Positions 29,380-45,545 of a stretch of DNA of 64,000 nt are shown here, in pieces. The stretch spans positions 374,796-438,795 of the forward strand of contig VSDK01020647.1 in NCBI GenBank assembly GCA_009767595.1, written 5' to 3'. The notes beneath the pieces are model-generated. The model was not told the origin of the DNA, did not search any database, and saw only the letters and a program-made list of their open reading frames with translations. A program made the position numbers and the translations under genes. This stretch comes from Symbiodinium kawagutii (lineage: Eukaryota; Sar; Dinophyceae; Suessiales; Symbiodiniaceae). The first letter of the stretch is position 1, and the number at the start of each line of letters is the position of its first letter.

Positions 29380-31754
29380 TGCCCACCTCATCTGTGGTGT
29401 CAGCGAAGTGATCTCGCTGGAAGTGAGGCAAAGCTTTTTGTTGTCGCCCGGCGCCGTGTTCGACCTCAACATGGCTTCGAGCCCCCAACTCCCCAATTGT
29501 CAACATTGCTTCAACAACTTGGGACTCAATTTTGGTCCTTCCAAGGGCCCGCTGCACTGTGCTTCAGTTTATTGGGGGCTCCGACTCGATCCAGAGGGCA
29601 TCGACAGGTCCATCGAAAATGACCTAGGCGCAACCAGTTCTGGACCGATCTGGTCTGCAATATTTGTCTCGGTGCTAATGTCTGTGCATCGTTTGGAACA
29701 CAGAACTTAGAGACAGTCTTTTTATCTCTTGACAATTCTTTGTCTTTCTCCTTAAGTCCTGCTCTTTGTAAAAAGTTTCTGTGCATTTCTTCGTCCAATT
29801 TCAATCTCAGTACGGGATGCTTTAAGCGATAAACCCAGTGGTTGTCCGGTACACCAGACTTTCCACTGGCCAACGCCGTTCGCGTTCGCACCTCACCAGC
29901 ATTGATCATGAAGGACAAGCTGATATTTCTCATATTGGAAATGTGCTGAGCTAGTCATTGACTTTGAGTTCTTCTGTTGTTCCTTTACCACTGGCTTCCC
30001 CATTTATCATGAGCCATTTATGGTGGTGAATGATGGGAACCGAGGAACCTGTTTGATAGACAACGATCTCTTTACGTCTGCCCATCCCGAGATTCCAACG
30101 CATTCGCTGGCCACTCCATTGGACCACTCATGAGTGACTTCATCAAAAGCATCGTAGAGCTGTGCACAAAGATCAAAGATCAGAACGGATCAAAGAACGA
30201 AAACAGAAAAAATGGAGATTTCATGCTGCCGCCTTTGTGCTGGCTTTCGGGTTCAAGATCTGAGTCTGAACCTTCTGGTACTTTTTGTCACCAACCTTTC
30301 ACGCAGCCTCTAAGGACTGCCGGAGGAAAAATCCATCCCATGAAACTCGTCTTACTTGCACGCTTCGCAGGATTCAAACTTGCAAAGAGGCAAAGACGGT
30401 CTCAAATAAACCCTCATGTATGGTAAAAGCTTCAGCTCGTTCCCTGAAGCGCCTTGCACATTGCGGTGGAGGTTGCTTGAAGCAAACTGGGGTAGCTGAA
30501 GGTTTTGCCGCCTGCCAGAACTTGCCACAACTCGGACTATCAATCAGATTTTTTGGGGGGAAGAGAACTTGCGGAGGACGAGTCAAACTTTTCTCTCGTC
30601 ACTATTGCAAAGAAAAAACTTCCAAAGAAGACAAAATGTATAAAAATCCATATGTTCTTTCTTAGTGAACCGTTCACGTTTTTTGAAGCTTTTGAACTCC
30701 CAAACCCCTTGGTGCGCTAGCCTCCTGTTGGCCCCACAAGCATCAATCTGTGCCGCACGCCGATGGTGTCAATCAGCTGCACGACCTGACCGATGAGATG
30801 AGAATCGAAGAAACTGTGCAACTCGAGAATTATCAGATTTCCTGATGAGGTCTGACAGCTCTCAGTGACAGTCACCTCAGCTCACCTCCCCGCCCTTTCC
30901 TATCTTTCCGCATTTCTCTCACCTTGTTGATGAAACTCTCCCTGAGCCGCAAATTCTGCTCCTGTCCCCAAAACCAAGGAGTTTTCTGCAACTTTTGTTA
31001 GCTTCCGGGTCAAATTTGATATGGACAAGAAGCCGAATTTCCACAGATTGCACACAATTCACTGCATTCCTTCGGACAGACTCCTTCCCGCTTGCCTCCA
31101 TCACTGTCGTCAGATTGCCATACTCAATCACCGGATGCTCTGTTTCTGGGAACAGATCTGAGATGATTTTCCTTGGGTTCAAATGGCCAATTATCATGGC
31201 AATTCGTGGTCGCAGAGTGACGCCGCTGGCTATCTTGGCAGCTGGAGACTAAGATCAGAGGTTTTTTTGGGGAGTTTTTTTGGCAGGTGCTGAGGGACTG
31301 GCTCAAACAGCGGAAGGTCGTCCTAGCTCAAATTAAGTTCGAGCCACCACTTCAACAAATCTGAAGAAACCATAAGATCAACGTGAACTCTTAGCCCAGA
31401 GATGTAGCGGAGATGCCTGTTAAATGTGCAGCCTCTATCAGACTCACTCTGATGGTCATCACTTCGGACCTTCAAGAACTTGGGCGCGTTCACATCTCTC
31501 AAAGCCCGCAAAGTGATTTGATCTTCTGGAAGGTCACTCACCTGCGATAGGGACAAATACTTCCTGTTATCGCAGGATAAGCTGTTGAGCGTATATCGCT
31601 GTCGACTTCCGGTCAAGCTTGTTCAGAAAAGGATGCAGACTGGCATCAGCTTCCCCAATAGACACAATCAGCCTTGCAGCCAGCCTCGCGCTTCAGTTTG
31701 CCACACATTTCGATGGTACTCTTCACAGCTCGCATGCCATAGTCGTAGTGGAAC
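29380..31754 (-). CDS. Dynein heavy chain AAA1-AAA2 linker and AAA2 exons
   Basis: Exons read 5' to 3': 31754-31685 (FHYDYGMRAVKSTIEMCGKL), 31541-31470 (LPEDQITLRALRDVNAPKFL), 31322-about 31300 (DDLPLFE), 31171-31096 (KIISDLFPETEHPVIEYGNL), 30785-30725 (VVQLIDTIGVRHRLMLVGPT), 30511-about 30437 (GGKTFSYPSLLQATSTAMCK), 30274-30245 (KVQTQILNPK), 30159-30114 (LYDAFDEVTHEWSNGV), 29623-29586 (VIFDGPVDALWIE) and 29464-29380 (NTAPGDNKKLCLTSSEITSL). The AAA2 P-loop GPTGGKT is split by an intron with a GA donor (ACAG|GAGG). These match canonical AAA2 segments (LRALRDxNxPKF, ISDLFP, LMLVGPTGGGKT, LNPKS, EWxDG, FDGPVDAxWIE, DNKKLCL). At least one short exon expected after LNPK was not found. Confidence 0.83.
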
Positions 31755-32067
31755 CTGGGAAATTTAGAATTTCCTTGTCTAACGTTATCAATTCAAATCA
31801 GTTCCAGCTTGCAGCTCAGTTGGAAAGTCCTATGTTTTTTTCGTTCAAGGTCCAAAATATCCTTCGACGTTGTTTCTCTCCAAGAGAGCTCGGGCATTTG
31901 CTGTAAGGAAAGCTGCTCTGATGCCAAAGTAAACGTGGTCACCTCAGCAAGCACAACACAGAATGAGAACAATCAAACGCATTTCTAAATTTAATGATTA
32001 AGGCACAAAACTATTTTTTTTATTGATTATAATCTTTACACGGTGTTTGCAAATGCGGTGGTATTTT

Positions 32068-32262
32068 AGTGCCTGAAGCTGAAGCTGCACGCTGACGCTG
32101 AACGCCTGGAACCGTTGACGCCCTGCCACTTGACGCTGCACGCTGCCCTGACGCTGCGTGAAGTTGTGACGCCGCATGGTGCACTGCACGGGATGACGCT
32201 GCACGCTGCCCTGACGCTGCACGAAGCTGCGACGCCGCGCGGTGACGCTGCACAGGCTGACG
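32068..32262 (+). repeat. Degenerate 63-bp tandem repeat, CTGACGCTGCACG-rich
   Basis: TGACGCTGCACGCTGCCCTG occurs at 32131 and again at 32194, a 63-bp period, with shorter related pieces on both sides (AAGCTGCACGCTGACGCTG at about 32080, GTGACGCTGCACAGG at about 32240). It lies just outside the left arm of the inverted repeat, in the dynein AAA1-AAA2 interval. Confidence 0.8.
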
Positions 32263-32387
32263 CCGTAGAGTCTTACGCGTATCCCGCTGGGAATGTTGAA
32301 ACGTGCCCTTTATTGTGGGGCTCGTTTGGGAGCCTGTCGGTGAGGTTCATAAATCCGAACACGCACTCCAAGCAACCCTAATGCGCG

Positions 32388-32692
32388 CGACCCGCGAAGC
32401 CGGACCCCGACGACGAACAGAGCAAGACCTTGAAACGGGCTCGTAGCTGAAGGGGTTTTTTGATGTTTTTTCCCTTCCTTCTTCGCCCCGTCCGGGGTAA
32501 GCCGGGCGCGGTGATAAACTATTGGGCGTCAGCCCTCATGACCTTCGTGGCATCAGCTGCACTTGCAAGTTCACATGGACGTTGCCATGCCTCCCGACCC
32601 ACCCTGTCCCACCCTACGCGCGTACCCACGGCCACAATGCATTTGTACGTGTGTACGCATGTGTTTTCACATATGACTAGAAATGTATGTAT
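32388..32692 (+). repeat. Left arm of a long inverted repeat
   Basis: This is the reverse complement of 33145-33462 along almost its whole length. Shared landmarks are CGACCCGCGAAGCCGG at the outer end, GCCCCGTCCGGGGTAAGCC in the middle, CACTTGCAAGTTCACATGG, and CACAATGCATTTG followed by ACATGTATGTAT-like sequence at the inner end. A frame starting MMFFPFLLRPVRGKPGA is present in both arms only because they are copies of each other. Confidence 0.93.
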
Positions 32693-33144
32693 GGCATTGT
32701 TGGGCGCGAACTAGATAGAGCTCAAAAATGTTATGGCTCATATACCGGTTTTCTGTGTGAATCGATTTCAGGGTTCAGACCCATAAAGAGGCATCTGAAG
32801 AAACAAACCAACTGTCTGGATAGTTTACTAAAGATGGCTACTTGATGAATCTATGTTCCCAAATCCTGAAATAAGGTCCCTTGGGCAAAGGTTAGCATTG
32901 TTCGGCTTTACTGGTTGGTACGACATGCTCATTGGAGAATGATTTCTTTTACTTTCTCACTTTGGGAAATCGAGTTCGTAATCATTTTAAACACCTTGCA
33001 ATGCAGGTTCTTTGATGAACCAGTGCAGCTCACCGAGAATACAATGCACACCACAAACAAATGCACACAAATACATCCAAAATAGTTTTGTAAAAAAACA
33101 ATTGCGAAATATAAATAAAGTATATATATATACTTAAAAATATA

Positions 33145-33462
33145 TACATACATGTCTACTGTGAAAACACATGCATACACACGTATAAATGCATTGTGGC
33201 CCCGGGGTCACCAAGCTGGGGCGCTCATGCGAAAGCATGCGCGTAGGGTGGGGCAGGGTGGGTCGGGAGGCATGGCAACGTCCATGTGAACTTGCAAGTG
33301 CAGCTGATGCCACGAAGGTCATGAGGGCTGACGCCCAATAGTTTATCACCGCGCCCGGCTTACCCCGGACGGGGCGAAGAAGGAAGGGAAAAAACATCAA
33401 AAAGCCCCTTCAGCTACGAGCCCGTTTCAAGGTCTTGCTCCGGGGTCCGGCTTCGCGGGTCG
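33145..33462 (-). repeat. Right arm of a long inverted repeat
   Basis: Inverted copy of 32388-32692. It differs by an extra stretch of a few tens of bases (around CCCGGGGTCACCAAGCTGG, 33200-33235) and by a short deletion near the outer end. The spacer between the arms is 452 bp. Confidence 0.93.
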
Positions 33463-33760
33463 TGCGGCTTCGGGTTCCGGTGCGTCTTCGGGGCGTTCGT
33501 CTTCGGGGTCCGGCTTCGCGGGTCGTGCGGCTTCGGGTTCCGGTGCGTCTTCGGGGCGTTCGTCTTCGGGGTGCGGCTTCGCGGGGCGTGCGGCTTCACG
33601 TTCGGGTGCGTCTTCGGGGCGTTCGTCTTCGGGGTGCGGCTTCGCTGGTCGTGCGGCTTCAGGTTCGGTTGCATCTTCGGACGTTCGTCTTCGGGGTCCC
33701 GCTTCGCGGCTTCGGGTGGGATAGGCATTTGGCTGGCGTGCGTCTTCGGTGTGCGGCTTC
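33442..33760 (+). repeat. 63-bp tandem repeat, about 5 copies
   Basis: GGGGTCCGG/GGGGTGCGG recurs at 33442, 33505, 33568, 33631 and about 33693, a 63-bp period. Each unit is G/C/T-rich (CTTCG repeats). Since 63 is a multiple of three, one minus-strand frame gives a 21-residue repeat (RSRTPKTNAPKTHRNPKPHD), but no other coding evidence exists. The array overlaps the outer end of the right inverted-repeat arm. Confidence 0.9.
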
Positions 33761-33933
33761 GGCTGCGGGTGGAAAAGTGCGACCCCCCCAGCGACCACAA
33801 TGAATCTTTAGATTTTTCCCTTGACGATGTCCGATCTCTTGAAAATCTCGTGTTACTTCCGAACGGGAGAAACTGTGTTGAACAGGCAGAATCCAAATCA
33901 AGGTAAACCTTGGAAAAATCTTGGAGTTCCCAC

Positions 33934-36665
33934 CATCTTCTTTGCCAACACCTTGGCTTCTGTAAAGCCGTAGACATAGAACCTGCCAATTGCAAGGCGA
34001 AGACACTGTTGGCACAACCAACTTGGGATGCTGAGTTCAGCTCACTTCTCGATTTAATCGCAGGTTCACAAACAAACGGGACTATGGCGGCAGAGTTTCA
34101 GCACAAATCCAATACTCTCTAACAAGCGTCACACGGTGGTGCTTCGCGCCAAGGCTACCACATAATCTCTCCAATGAGGGCGTAATCCGGAACCATCATG
34201 GCCTTTGCTGCGCGAGCTGAACTACAAAAACCTGCAACATAGTTTTGCTAGCATCGATCCAGCATCAAAAACAGTACTCCAGCATCAACCCCAAATCGTG
34301 AAAATGCTGGCCGTCGGCAGCCAAGAACGGCCGCACAAAATATCAGAAAACTTCCCGGGTGTCTGCCTCCAAGACTACTATATATCTCTATATATCTAGG
34401 AATTGAGAGATACAGAATTCTAGGAGATTGTTAAATGGCATCCAAGATGGACTTCCAGTACTTGACAGATGGCAAGCAGAAGACAAGAGGAGTCCAAGAC
34501 GAGTCCAGGAGGCAAGTGGCAGAGCAATGGGAGAGGCAAGTGGCAAACAGAATGCAACTTGCAATGCAAATCGTTCTGAGTGGGACACCAGTGGGAAACA
34601 AGTGCAAGGCAGGATGCACATCATGTGTACCTAGCCCCCTTCAGAACTGCTCTATACTATGGGAGATCAGTGATAGAAAAGGTGTAAACCATGTTGGAAA
34701 ACCACACGTCGAACAAGACTCTTTCCTCTGCAAGGACTCACAACCCCACCAGCAACGAAATGTATACTGTAAATCTGCACAGAAAAAGGAGCGGAACATC
34801 ACAGTCAAAGTTGCTCAAGCCTTGGTGCATTGACGGGGAATCAACAATGTGTCCTGAGACATCTACCATTGGTCTGAATAGGGCCGCCAAGTTGTCTGGA
34901 AGCTCTGCTCGACCAACATAGCCCGTACCAAGAGTGGGCTCCACATCTCCCATTGAGTTGAGGTCCCATCAAACACAAATACCAACACCCAAAACAATAC
35001 TATATAATGAATATATAATGAGTGTATAATGAGTATATATGATTTGTATTTCTTCAGTGGCCTGGATTCATGGTGACAAAGACATTGAAGGTCGGCTTCA
35101 TGACCTGGCCAAGAGGACAAAATCTGCATTCAAAAACTGAAGACACGACATGACACGACATGGCACGACATAACACATCTGCCAATATCAAACAAGCAAA
35201 GCAGGGTTGAACCAAAACTGAGATCATCGCAATGAAGTTTCCTTCGAACTCGAGCTCAACGGTTTCATTGTAGCTACCGAGCCTTCCAAGCAGACTTCGC
35301 AGAGCATCCAAAGGCTTACAGCAACCATCAGTACGACTCCATATGGAACTTTGAAGGTAGACCACGGCAACAAAATGATGAGCCGCTTGGTGTTACAACA
35401 TCGAAGCTGGCCAAGAAACTTTGCTTTTCGGCCTCAGGAAAAAGACGTGGAAACTGTGAAGGAAAGAGGTGGAAAAGAAATTGCACAGAAGGGACCACCT
35501 TATGAGAGAGTGACAGGCACGGCGAGAGTTGTTTTGTCACGTAGCTCCAGTTCGACGAAACAAAACAAAAATATTCAGAATTACTGTACTCGATGCTCAC
35601 AAAAATATACAAAAATACCATGTGTTCTGCAAAAAAGCTCCACGTTTGAGTCACAGCACAAGCGGACAAGCCACCAAAGAGCACCATTAGCCACTGTGCG
35701 ATCGCAGAAAGCACCTGCAAGGAATCGAGAAAAGGTCGTAGACGCAGTTTGCGGTTGGGCAACCCATCAAGGACTCAGAAGCTCATCGAATTTGACTCAG
35801 ATGCCTCGATGATGATGCCATTGCACTCGTCAAAGCAACACCAGTCACCGGAAAACGCAAGGCCTGCCAGCATGAAAAGTGACTGGCACCGGAAGCACAT
35901 CCAACACAAACAGCAAATCGAAAGGTTGAAAAATTCTAAAAAGAAAATCGGGGCTTGAAAAGGCAACCGAAGGGCCATCGATTGGACACATGATCGTGGT
36001 CACTGCACCTTTAAAGAATTTGCCCACCATGATGTAGTCCATCTCGGGTGAGCTGTTGAAGACCACGCACTGCTTGGCAAGTGCCTGGCACACCAATATG
36101 TCATACGTTTGACTGGGATATACTTAGATCACATACGAAATGTCATGTATTATGAATGCAATCTTCACAGTTTGGACTTTCGACTTAGGTACAAAATTAC
36201 ATGCAAATACTTGATGGAAATACATAAGACATTGCGTCTAATGTCCGTGTACTTATATATCTATATATATATATACATGCATATATACACATTCTGTGAT
36301 TATATACACGTTGAGGGATTCTTCTCTTCTCCTGTTCCTTCGGTTGAGCTGCGAAGCCTTGGCCAAATCCTGCGTCTCAGTCTTCGCAGTACCTGTTGGT
36401 CCAGCCTCGTATTGGAATCAGCATCAGGGTCCCTACGAGACGTTGAAGCCATTTGACCCACTCATACTGAGTGATCTGACAGATGCCCCATCAAGGCTCA
36501 AAGATTGAGCTCCCATCATGGCGATGTAGCACCTTCAGCTCTTTCCAAATAAGACGTACTGATTGAAACCCTGGGAACTGCACTTGGCAAAGGCTTCCAG
36601 CTACCAACTCCAAGCAAGACGCATGTGGGTCAGCGGCGTAATCTTCGGGCCCAAATTTTCGTAAC
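33934..36665 (-). CDS. Dynein heavy chain AAA1 exons
   Basis: Exons read 5' to 3': 36665-36616 ([17 protein letters not shown]), 36532-36481 ([17 protein letters not shown]), 36405-36358 ([17 protein letters not shown]-loop), 36084-36009 ([19 protein letters not shown]), 35863-35805 ([17 protein letters not shown], Walker B), 35714-35695 (VLSAIAQ), 35282-35231 ([17 protein letters not shown]), 35104-35062 ([11 protein letters not shown]), about 34921-34867 ([18 protein letters not shown]), 34202-34159 ([14 protein letters not shown]) and 33982-33934 ([16 protein letters not shown]). These match the canonical AAA1 segments GPxGTGKTET, VVFNCSDxMDY, FDEFNRI, TMNPGYAGRTELPDN and AMMVPDY one after another. 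Joins such as AAAG|...|GCCTT (K-G-L) keep frame. The P-loop has Gly to Ala before the Lys, and one acceptor (34921) lacks AG. Confidence 0.85.
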
Positions 36666-36734
36666 CTGACATGCAAAGAAACTGGGACTGTGCCATCGTG
36701 TGCCTTTGAAAGCAGTTGAGTGATGTCCGTGCAG

Positions 36735-40856
<4,122 letters not shown>

Positions 40857-40899
40857 CTACATCTATGCTGCAGTTGTTGGTTCCAATATCCGCAGTTGA

Positions 40900-41180
40900 T
40901 TGGCTTCTGAAATATAGTTGATAAGGGTGTAGTATCCATCTACGGGATTAATGAATTTCATGTGGACAATATCAATGGGTTTGAGTCAATATTAGCAATG
41001 CGTTAATACCCCTATCAATGGAAAGGCCAAAACAACACATGACCAATATCCAGAGTTGATACGGGTGTACTAACCCCTAGACCATCCCATGATGATTATG
41101 TTTGGTGGTGAAACTACCCATTCTTTGGGTAGACCATGGGCAACTTACATCTCCATCGCTCATCGACCCGCTGCCCTGCC
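40900..41180. other. PRP8 intron
   Basis: No exon was recognised between 40682 and 41183. The sequence is ordinary and lies between two in-phase PRP8 exons, so it is intron. Confidence 0.55.
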
Positions 41181-41183
41181 CTC

Positions 41184-42040
41184 CTGTTCGCGGGTTGGAG
41201 ATGAAGATTACGCCGTTCGCTGGCTTCGTGGTCAGATTGCCCTCGAAAGTCTTGTGGATCGTGAGGCGATACCTGAGACATAAAAGGCTGTTCGATTTGC
41301 TGGATGCTGCTGGTGCACACCAGGCTAATCAACTTTGTTTGCCATATACCCATAAGAAAACCTGAAAAGTATACTGGTTGGAATCTCGACAAGTGTCTTG
41401 GGCGCCGACTTTCTGACATGAAGGAAACCATGTGGATAGGTTGTAAATTTGTCAAAATTGTAAGTGGATTTAAATGGGCACTTGCCACTCTGACACTCGG
41501 TCTTTGCAAATAAAGGGCTGGCCCTTCGTTTGCAATCTTCTAAGTCGGGCGATCGAAATCAGTTGAACTGGCGATTCAGAGATTGTCTATTGTCGCTGGT
41601 CATTGACACTCTGGTAGACTAACCTGGAAGTGGAAAATCCACCGTTTATAGCTATCAAAACTGTTGATCTTTGGCTTCCAGGTCAATTCGCCCGAGGGTC
41701 TTCAGATTTGTTTCTGACGGTCTTCAGGATGCAGGGGGACGCTATTGCATACGTCCCATCAAGCATTTGAGACAAGATGATCACTGTAGTGACATATTTT
41801 CAAAACCACGCAATTACCTTCAAAGTAAATGGATTAATCAATGGTTGAGTCCTGGTAGAAACAATATCAACGTGTCAGACCTTTGGCCACCCAAAAAAGT
41901 ACCTCCCCAAAAGCACCGCAGTCGATCCCAGAGATCCCGCCAGCAAATCCAGCGACTCTTTGCTGTCATCCACGTAACTGAAGAGCTCGCCAAAGTTCTG
42001 AGAATTCAGATACAGCCTCAGTGCGGTGTGGATGCGAAAC
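41184..42040 (-). CDS. PRPF8: PRP8 exons, middle block
   Basis: Exon about 42040-41979 codes [16 protein letters not shown], matching the SQNYGELFSN segment. Exon 41272-41184 codes [20 protein letters not shown] and [10 protein letters not shown], matching [20 protein letters not shown]. The latter ends ACAG|GAGGG, a GA donor that joins in phase to the next exon (ACA G + GA CAG gives T-G-Q). The short exon expected between them (NQIIWFVDDTNV) was not found. Confidence 0.82.
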
Positions 42041-42919
42041 AAGGGTGTTTCTCAATGGCTAGGGGTACTCCCAAACCGTACAATACCAATCATGTTAAGT
42101 AATGAACCAACCATTTCTGGGGTCCCCCATGGACCTAGGCCCCTGGCAAGTTTCAAGATGAGTCGCCAGAATCTGGACAAAGGCATGGAGAAGAAGTCCA
42201 CTGATGTACATACTGCAACTATTTTATACTCTTGTAATACCATGTTGATACCTTCTATACCATTCACATTATATCAATATTATGATGTATTTGTTATTTA
42301 AAACTATACTATACAGTCTGTACATAATACACTTACAAATACATCATAATATTAAACAAATACATCATTTTATACTATACTTTTTATGCACATGCATACA
42401 CTTTGTCCCACCTTCGCGATAATATTTGTTTCTGGCACCACCAAATTCCATGGTCTATCCTCCTTCCAAAGGAATCATCACCATCTCGGCACTGGGGAAA
42501 GCCCTGGCTGCAACCCATCTCGTCCCTCTATGGTTCCTCTGCTGCGGCCAGGGGGCTCCGTGTGTTCACTGCGTTCCCGCAACACGCAAAGTGCGGGATT
42601 CGCCTTTCAACAACTGTTAAACAATGGTTTACATGAATCATCTTTGGGTGTTTTGTGATTGGTTAAAGAATGGAGTCTGATCATTGTAAACAATCCACGG
42701 ATGATTCGGCTAAGCACATCTCTCAAATCAGAACATGCATGCTACTTATGTCAGTAGCACCTTTTTCTTCTTTTGCTCCGATTGCCGTGGAATCTTCGGA
42801 CAGATTTTAGTTTTATGGTTAATGAACTAGTTATCAACTAAAAGTAACTAGTTTAGCCGTGCTGGATAGTAAGCTGGCTAGTTATCAACGGTTCAGTACA
42901 GAAGATTGCAAAGATCCGA

Positions 42920-44445
42920 AAGATCACCACTGGTCAGCCCAATCCTTCTGGAAGAACGTGTTGATTGGAGGAATGCCTCGATCCCATGTGTCCTGCCACC
43001 AGCTGCAGTTCTCTACTTCACCAAAAGAATCAGCACAACCAGTTGTGTTCTTAATTACTCGCCAACACATCTAAGTGATTTTGTCCTGGTCGGCATCGTG
43101 TCTTACGTCTGTTTGACGTCAAGAATCAAGAATCAAGCATGACCAAGCTATGTGATCATGGAAGTGATGCTGTTGCACCACTGAAACACACACGGGCCGA
43201 ATGTCAGCCGAGGCCAGCATCGATTCGTTGAAGTCATGTCTTGACATCGAGCAGGAGTTGACCATCAATCGCGCTTAAATTGACCTTTGTTGATTGATGG
43301 CCAGTCATGAAGACTTTAAAAAAAACTACGCTTGCCCATCTTGCCCAACACGTTGACATGATCAAACACTCAAAGTGAAGATCAGTGATCAAACTGACAC
43401 CCTATTTTTTCAGAAGTGCACCTTAGGCACCTCTTAGAGCACTGCCTATGGTGACCCCATGTGGCCCCTACCACGCCCTGCCCCGGTGCGCCGCTGCACC
43501 GCGTCCTCGAGATCCTCCAGCGTCAGACGTCGGTTCTGCGCCGTCGCCTCCTGACACTTCAAGGCCTCGGCCCAGACGCGCTGCGAATGAGGACCAGTAA
43601 TTGACCAGTTAACAAGGTGTTCATTCATAATTAATGGCTGATACTGCTGATACCATTACTAATAGACAATGTTATCAACCAGAGAACGATGAAGGACCAG
43701 AGCATTTTCAATCCTGCGAAGGTCGAGGGGTTGAAGGAGACCGAAGTGGGGGGAGATGATGACTAGGGTAGGGGATGTGGAGAGATGGAGAGGTAGAAGA
43801 GTAAGACAAAGTGATTAACTGCAATACCAAGTACGATCTGTAGTTGTTGATTCCACTCGCGGGCAATCATGAAGAAGTATCGAAATGAAACATGATCCAT
43901 GATGATAAACAATATATAATTCATATACATTCACCAGCTACGTAGTTGATGACACACGTGGCAATCCCAACCCTCAGCTTGAATGCAAAAAACACGTGCC
44001 TGCTCATTGTGAATTGTCCAGAGGCATTTTATTGCAGATGGAGACGTTAGAGCTATATCCAAAACTGGGGGCTTGGGGGGCATTCACAAGTGTATCCCTG
44101 AGTTATGGGTAACAACATACAACAAATCCTGTGGAAGTTGAGACAAGATTTCTAAAGCACTTCCCAGTTGCTGCAAACTCACACATGTTCCCATCGATTT
44201 CTCTACATCCTCACCATGTTCACCAGCCGCAAAGAGCGTCTGCATTGACCTATTTGGCTGATGGATGTGAAAATTTGTGAAAATCCATGTATCTTCCAGC
44301 CTCACCAGGGATGCAGCAGAAGCTGAAATCCTCTTAGCATGACGCACCGCCCCCTTCAAATCGCCACGGCACGTATCTGTAGAGGTTGGGAATCAGCCGA
44401 TCTTCCTCGTGACGCAAACCACTGCGGTAGTGAGAGATGCCCGTC
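42920..44445 (-). CDS. PRPF8: PRP8 exons, 5' block
   Basis: Exon 44445-44373 codes [19 protein letters not shown] followed by NLYRY and ends at a GT donor. Exon about 43590-43503 codes [18 protein letters not shown] and LTLEDLED, ending at a GC donor (GAC|GCGGTG); relative to other PRP8 it lacks one residue after WAE. Exon 42992-about 42930 codes [17 protein letters not shown]. Together they match the PRP8 stretch [34 protein letters not shown] and SWDRGIPRINTLFQKD. This region belongs to the large central domain of PRP8. Confidence 0.87.
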
Positions 44446-45060
44446 CTGAGCCCAGTGCAGCCACCAATGGTTGGGTGCCACTGCACAAATGTCAAGACAT
44501 TTAGCTTTTTAGGAGACAGTGTAATTGTGTTTGGTGCGTTCATGTGGTAGCTCGGAGAAGTAAAGACACATTTGTAGAAAGGATTATTAGCTGTGTTAAA
44601 AAGGTAAAGTTGCAGATGTCTGCAACGCGGAGCTAAAGGCAGTGCAGCTGAAGCTCAGGTTTCATGAAATCTAGTAGCATAGCTTCGTTTTGGAACTGCA
44701 AGCGAATCACAAATGCATTCTCTTAGAAAAAACTAAAAGCTCAAGGTTCAAATTTCAAAGCAATTGAAAACAGCTTATTGCAGACTGAAGATGACTGCAA
44801 ATGACTGCGGATGACTGCAGGCCAAAGCACATATTTGCCGCAGAAACATCAGGATTACCTTGGAGTCTTCCCTCTGAGATGATTCCAGCACATTCACGGA
44901 GCCCCTGAACATCTCGCGCAGCTCGAATCAAATTGATGCACTCCTTGAACCTGTGCGATTCCTGAGTTGTAAAAGCTCCACAACATACACGGAGAGGCAG
45001 ATAGGCAGATGGATAGACAAACAGAAATCTGATGGATGATGTTAGATTGACAATAATATA
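44446..45060. other. Region upstream of the first PRP8 exon found
   Basis: No further PRP8 exon was recognised. A short minus-strand frame near 44960-44880 (HRFKECINLIRAARDVQGL) looks protein-like but matches nothing I know. Confidence 0.4.
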
Positions 45061-45129
45061 AGGGTGGAAAATTGTTTGGGGAAATTATGTCTTTTTGGGA
45101 TTTTTTTTAAGAAAATATTTCCCTTGCAT

Positions 45130-45545
45130 TTTCCATGGTCCATGGTATTTACAGCATTTGGGATATCTTATCTTTCATTTCCCATGGTACATGCAGCATT
45201 TGGGACACCCTGCCTTTCATTTCCCATAGTTTTTACAGCATTCGGGATATCCTACCTTTCAGTTTCCATGGTGTTTGCAGCGTTTGGGACACCCTGCCTT
45301 TCATTTCTCATGGTAGTTGCAGCATTTGGGACATCCTGCCTCTCATTTCCTATAGTAATTGCAACATTTGGGACATCCTGCCTCTCATTTCCCATGGTAT
45401 TCGCAACAAATTCGATATCCTACCTTCTCAGTTTCAATGGAATTTGCAAGATTTCGGATATCATACTTTTGACTTCCTATGGTATTTGGATTTCATGTTT
45501 CGTGGTATTTGCAACACTTAGGGTATCATACCTTCTCATTTTCAA
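45130..45545 (+). repeat. 42-bp tandem repeat, about 10 units
   Basis: GCATTTGGGA/GCGTTTGGGA-type starts recur every 42 bp (45154, 45196, 45238, 45280 and so on). The unit alternates ...GACACCCTGCC and ...GATATCCTACC, followed by TTTCATTTCCCATGG. The period is 14 codons, so a frame from 45064 to 45549 reads a hydrophobic 14-residue repeat (AAFGTPCLSFPMVF). No start context, domain or exon signal supports expression. Confidence 0.9.

Larger units (their letters stand above)
25310..36665 (-). pseudogene. Dynein heavy chain, AAA1 to AAA3 part only
   Basis: At least 25 minus-strand exon-like pieces match dynein heavy chain in the correct order. Dynein heavy chains are microtubule motors with a six-AAA ring; here only the stretch from just before the AAA1 P-loop to just after AAA3 is seen. 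The N-terminal tail and linker, AAA4, stalk, AAA5 and AAA6 are absent. Where exon joins could be checked, reading phase is mostly kept across introns, acceptors are nearly all AG|G, and donors are GT, GC or GA. Key residues have drifted (GTGNS at AAA3, FDECNGI at AAA1). The first exon lies only about 75 bp after the last PRP8 exon on the same strand. Whether it is a pseudogene, a chimeric gene or an assembly product cannot be decided from sequence alone. Confidence 0.82.

Noticed and set aside
32460-33400. Two similar small proteins starting MMFFPFLLRPVRGKPGA on opposite strands
   Set aside because: They are the same repeat in inverted orientation. Conservation is explained by DNA duplication, and no domain or splice signal supports translation.
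33430-33760. Regularly spaced repeats that could suggest a CRISPR array
   Set aside because: The 63-bp units are contiguous with no unique spacers, and the genome is eukaryotic.
33414-33995. A 193-residue minus-strand protein with RSRTPKTNAPKTH repeats
   Set aside because: It is the translation of the 63-bp GC-rich tandem repeat. The one real coding piece there is the dynein exon at 33982-33934, in a different frame.
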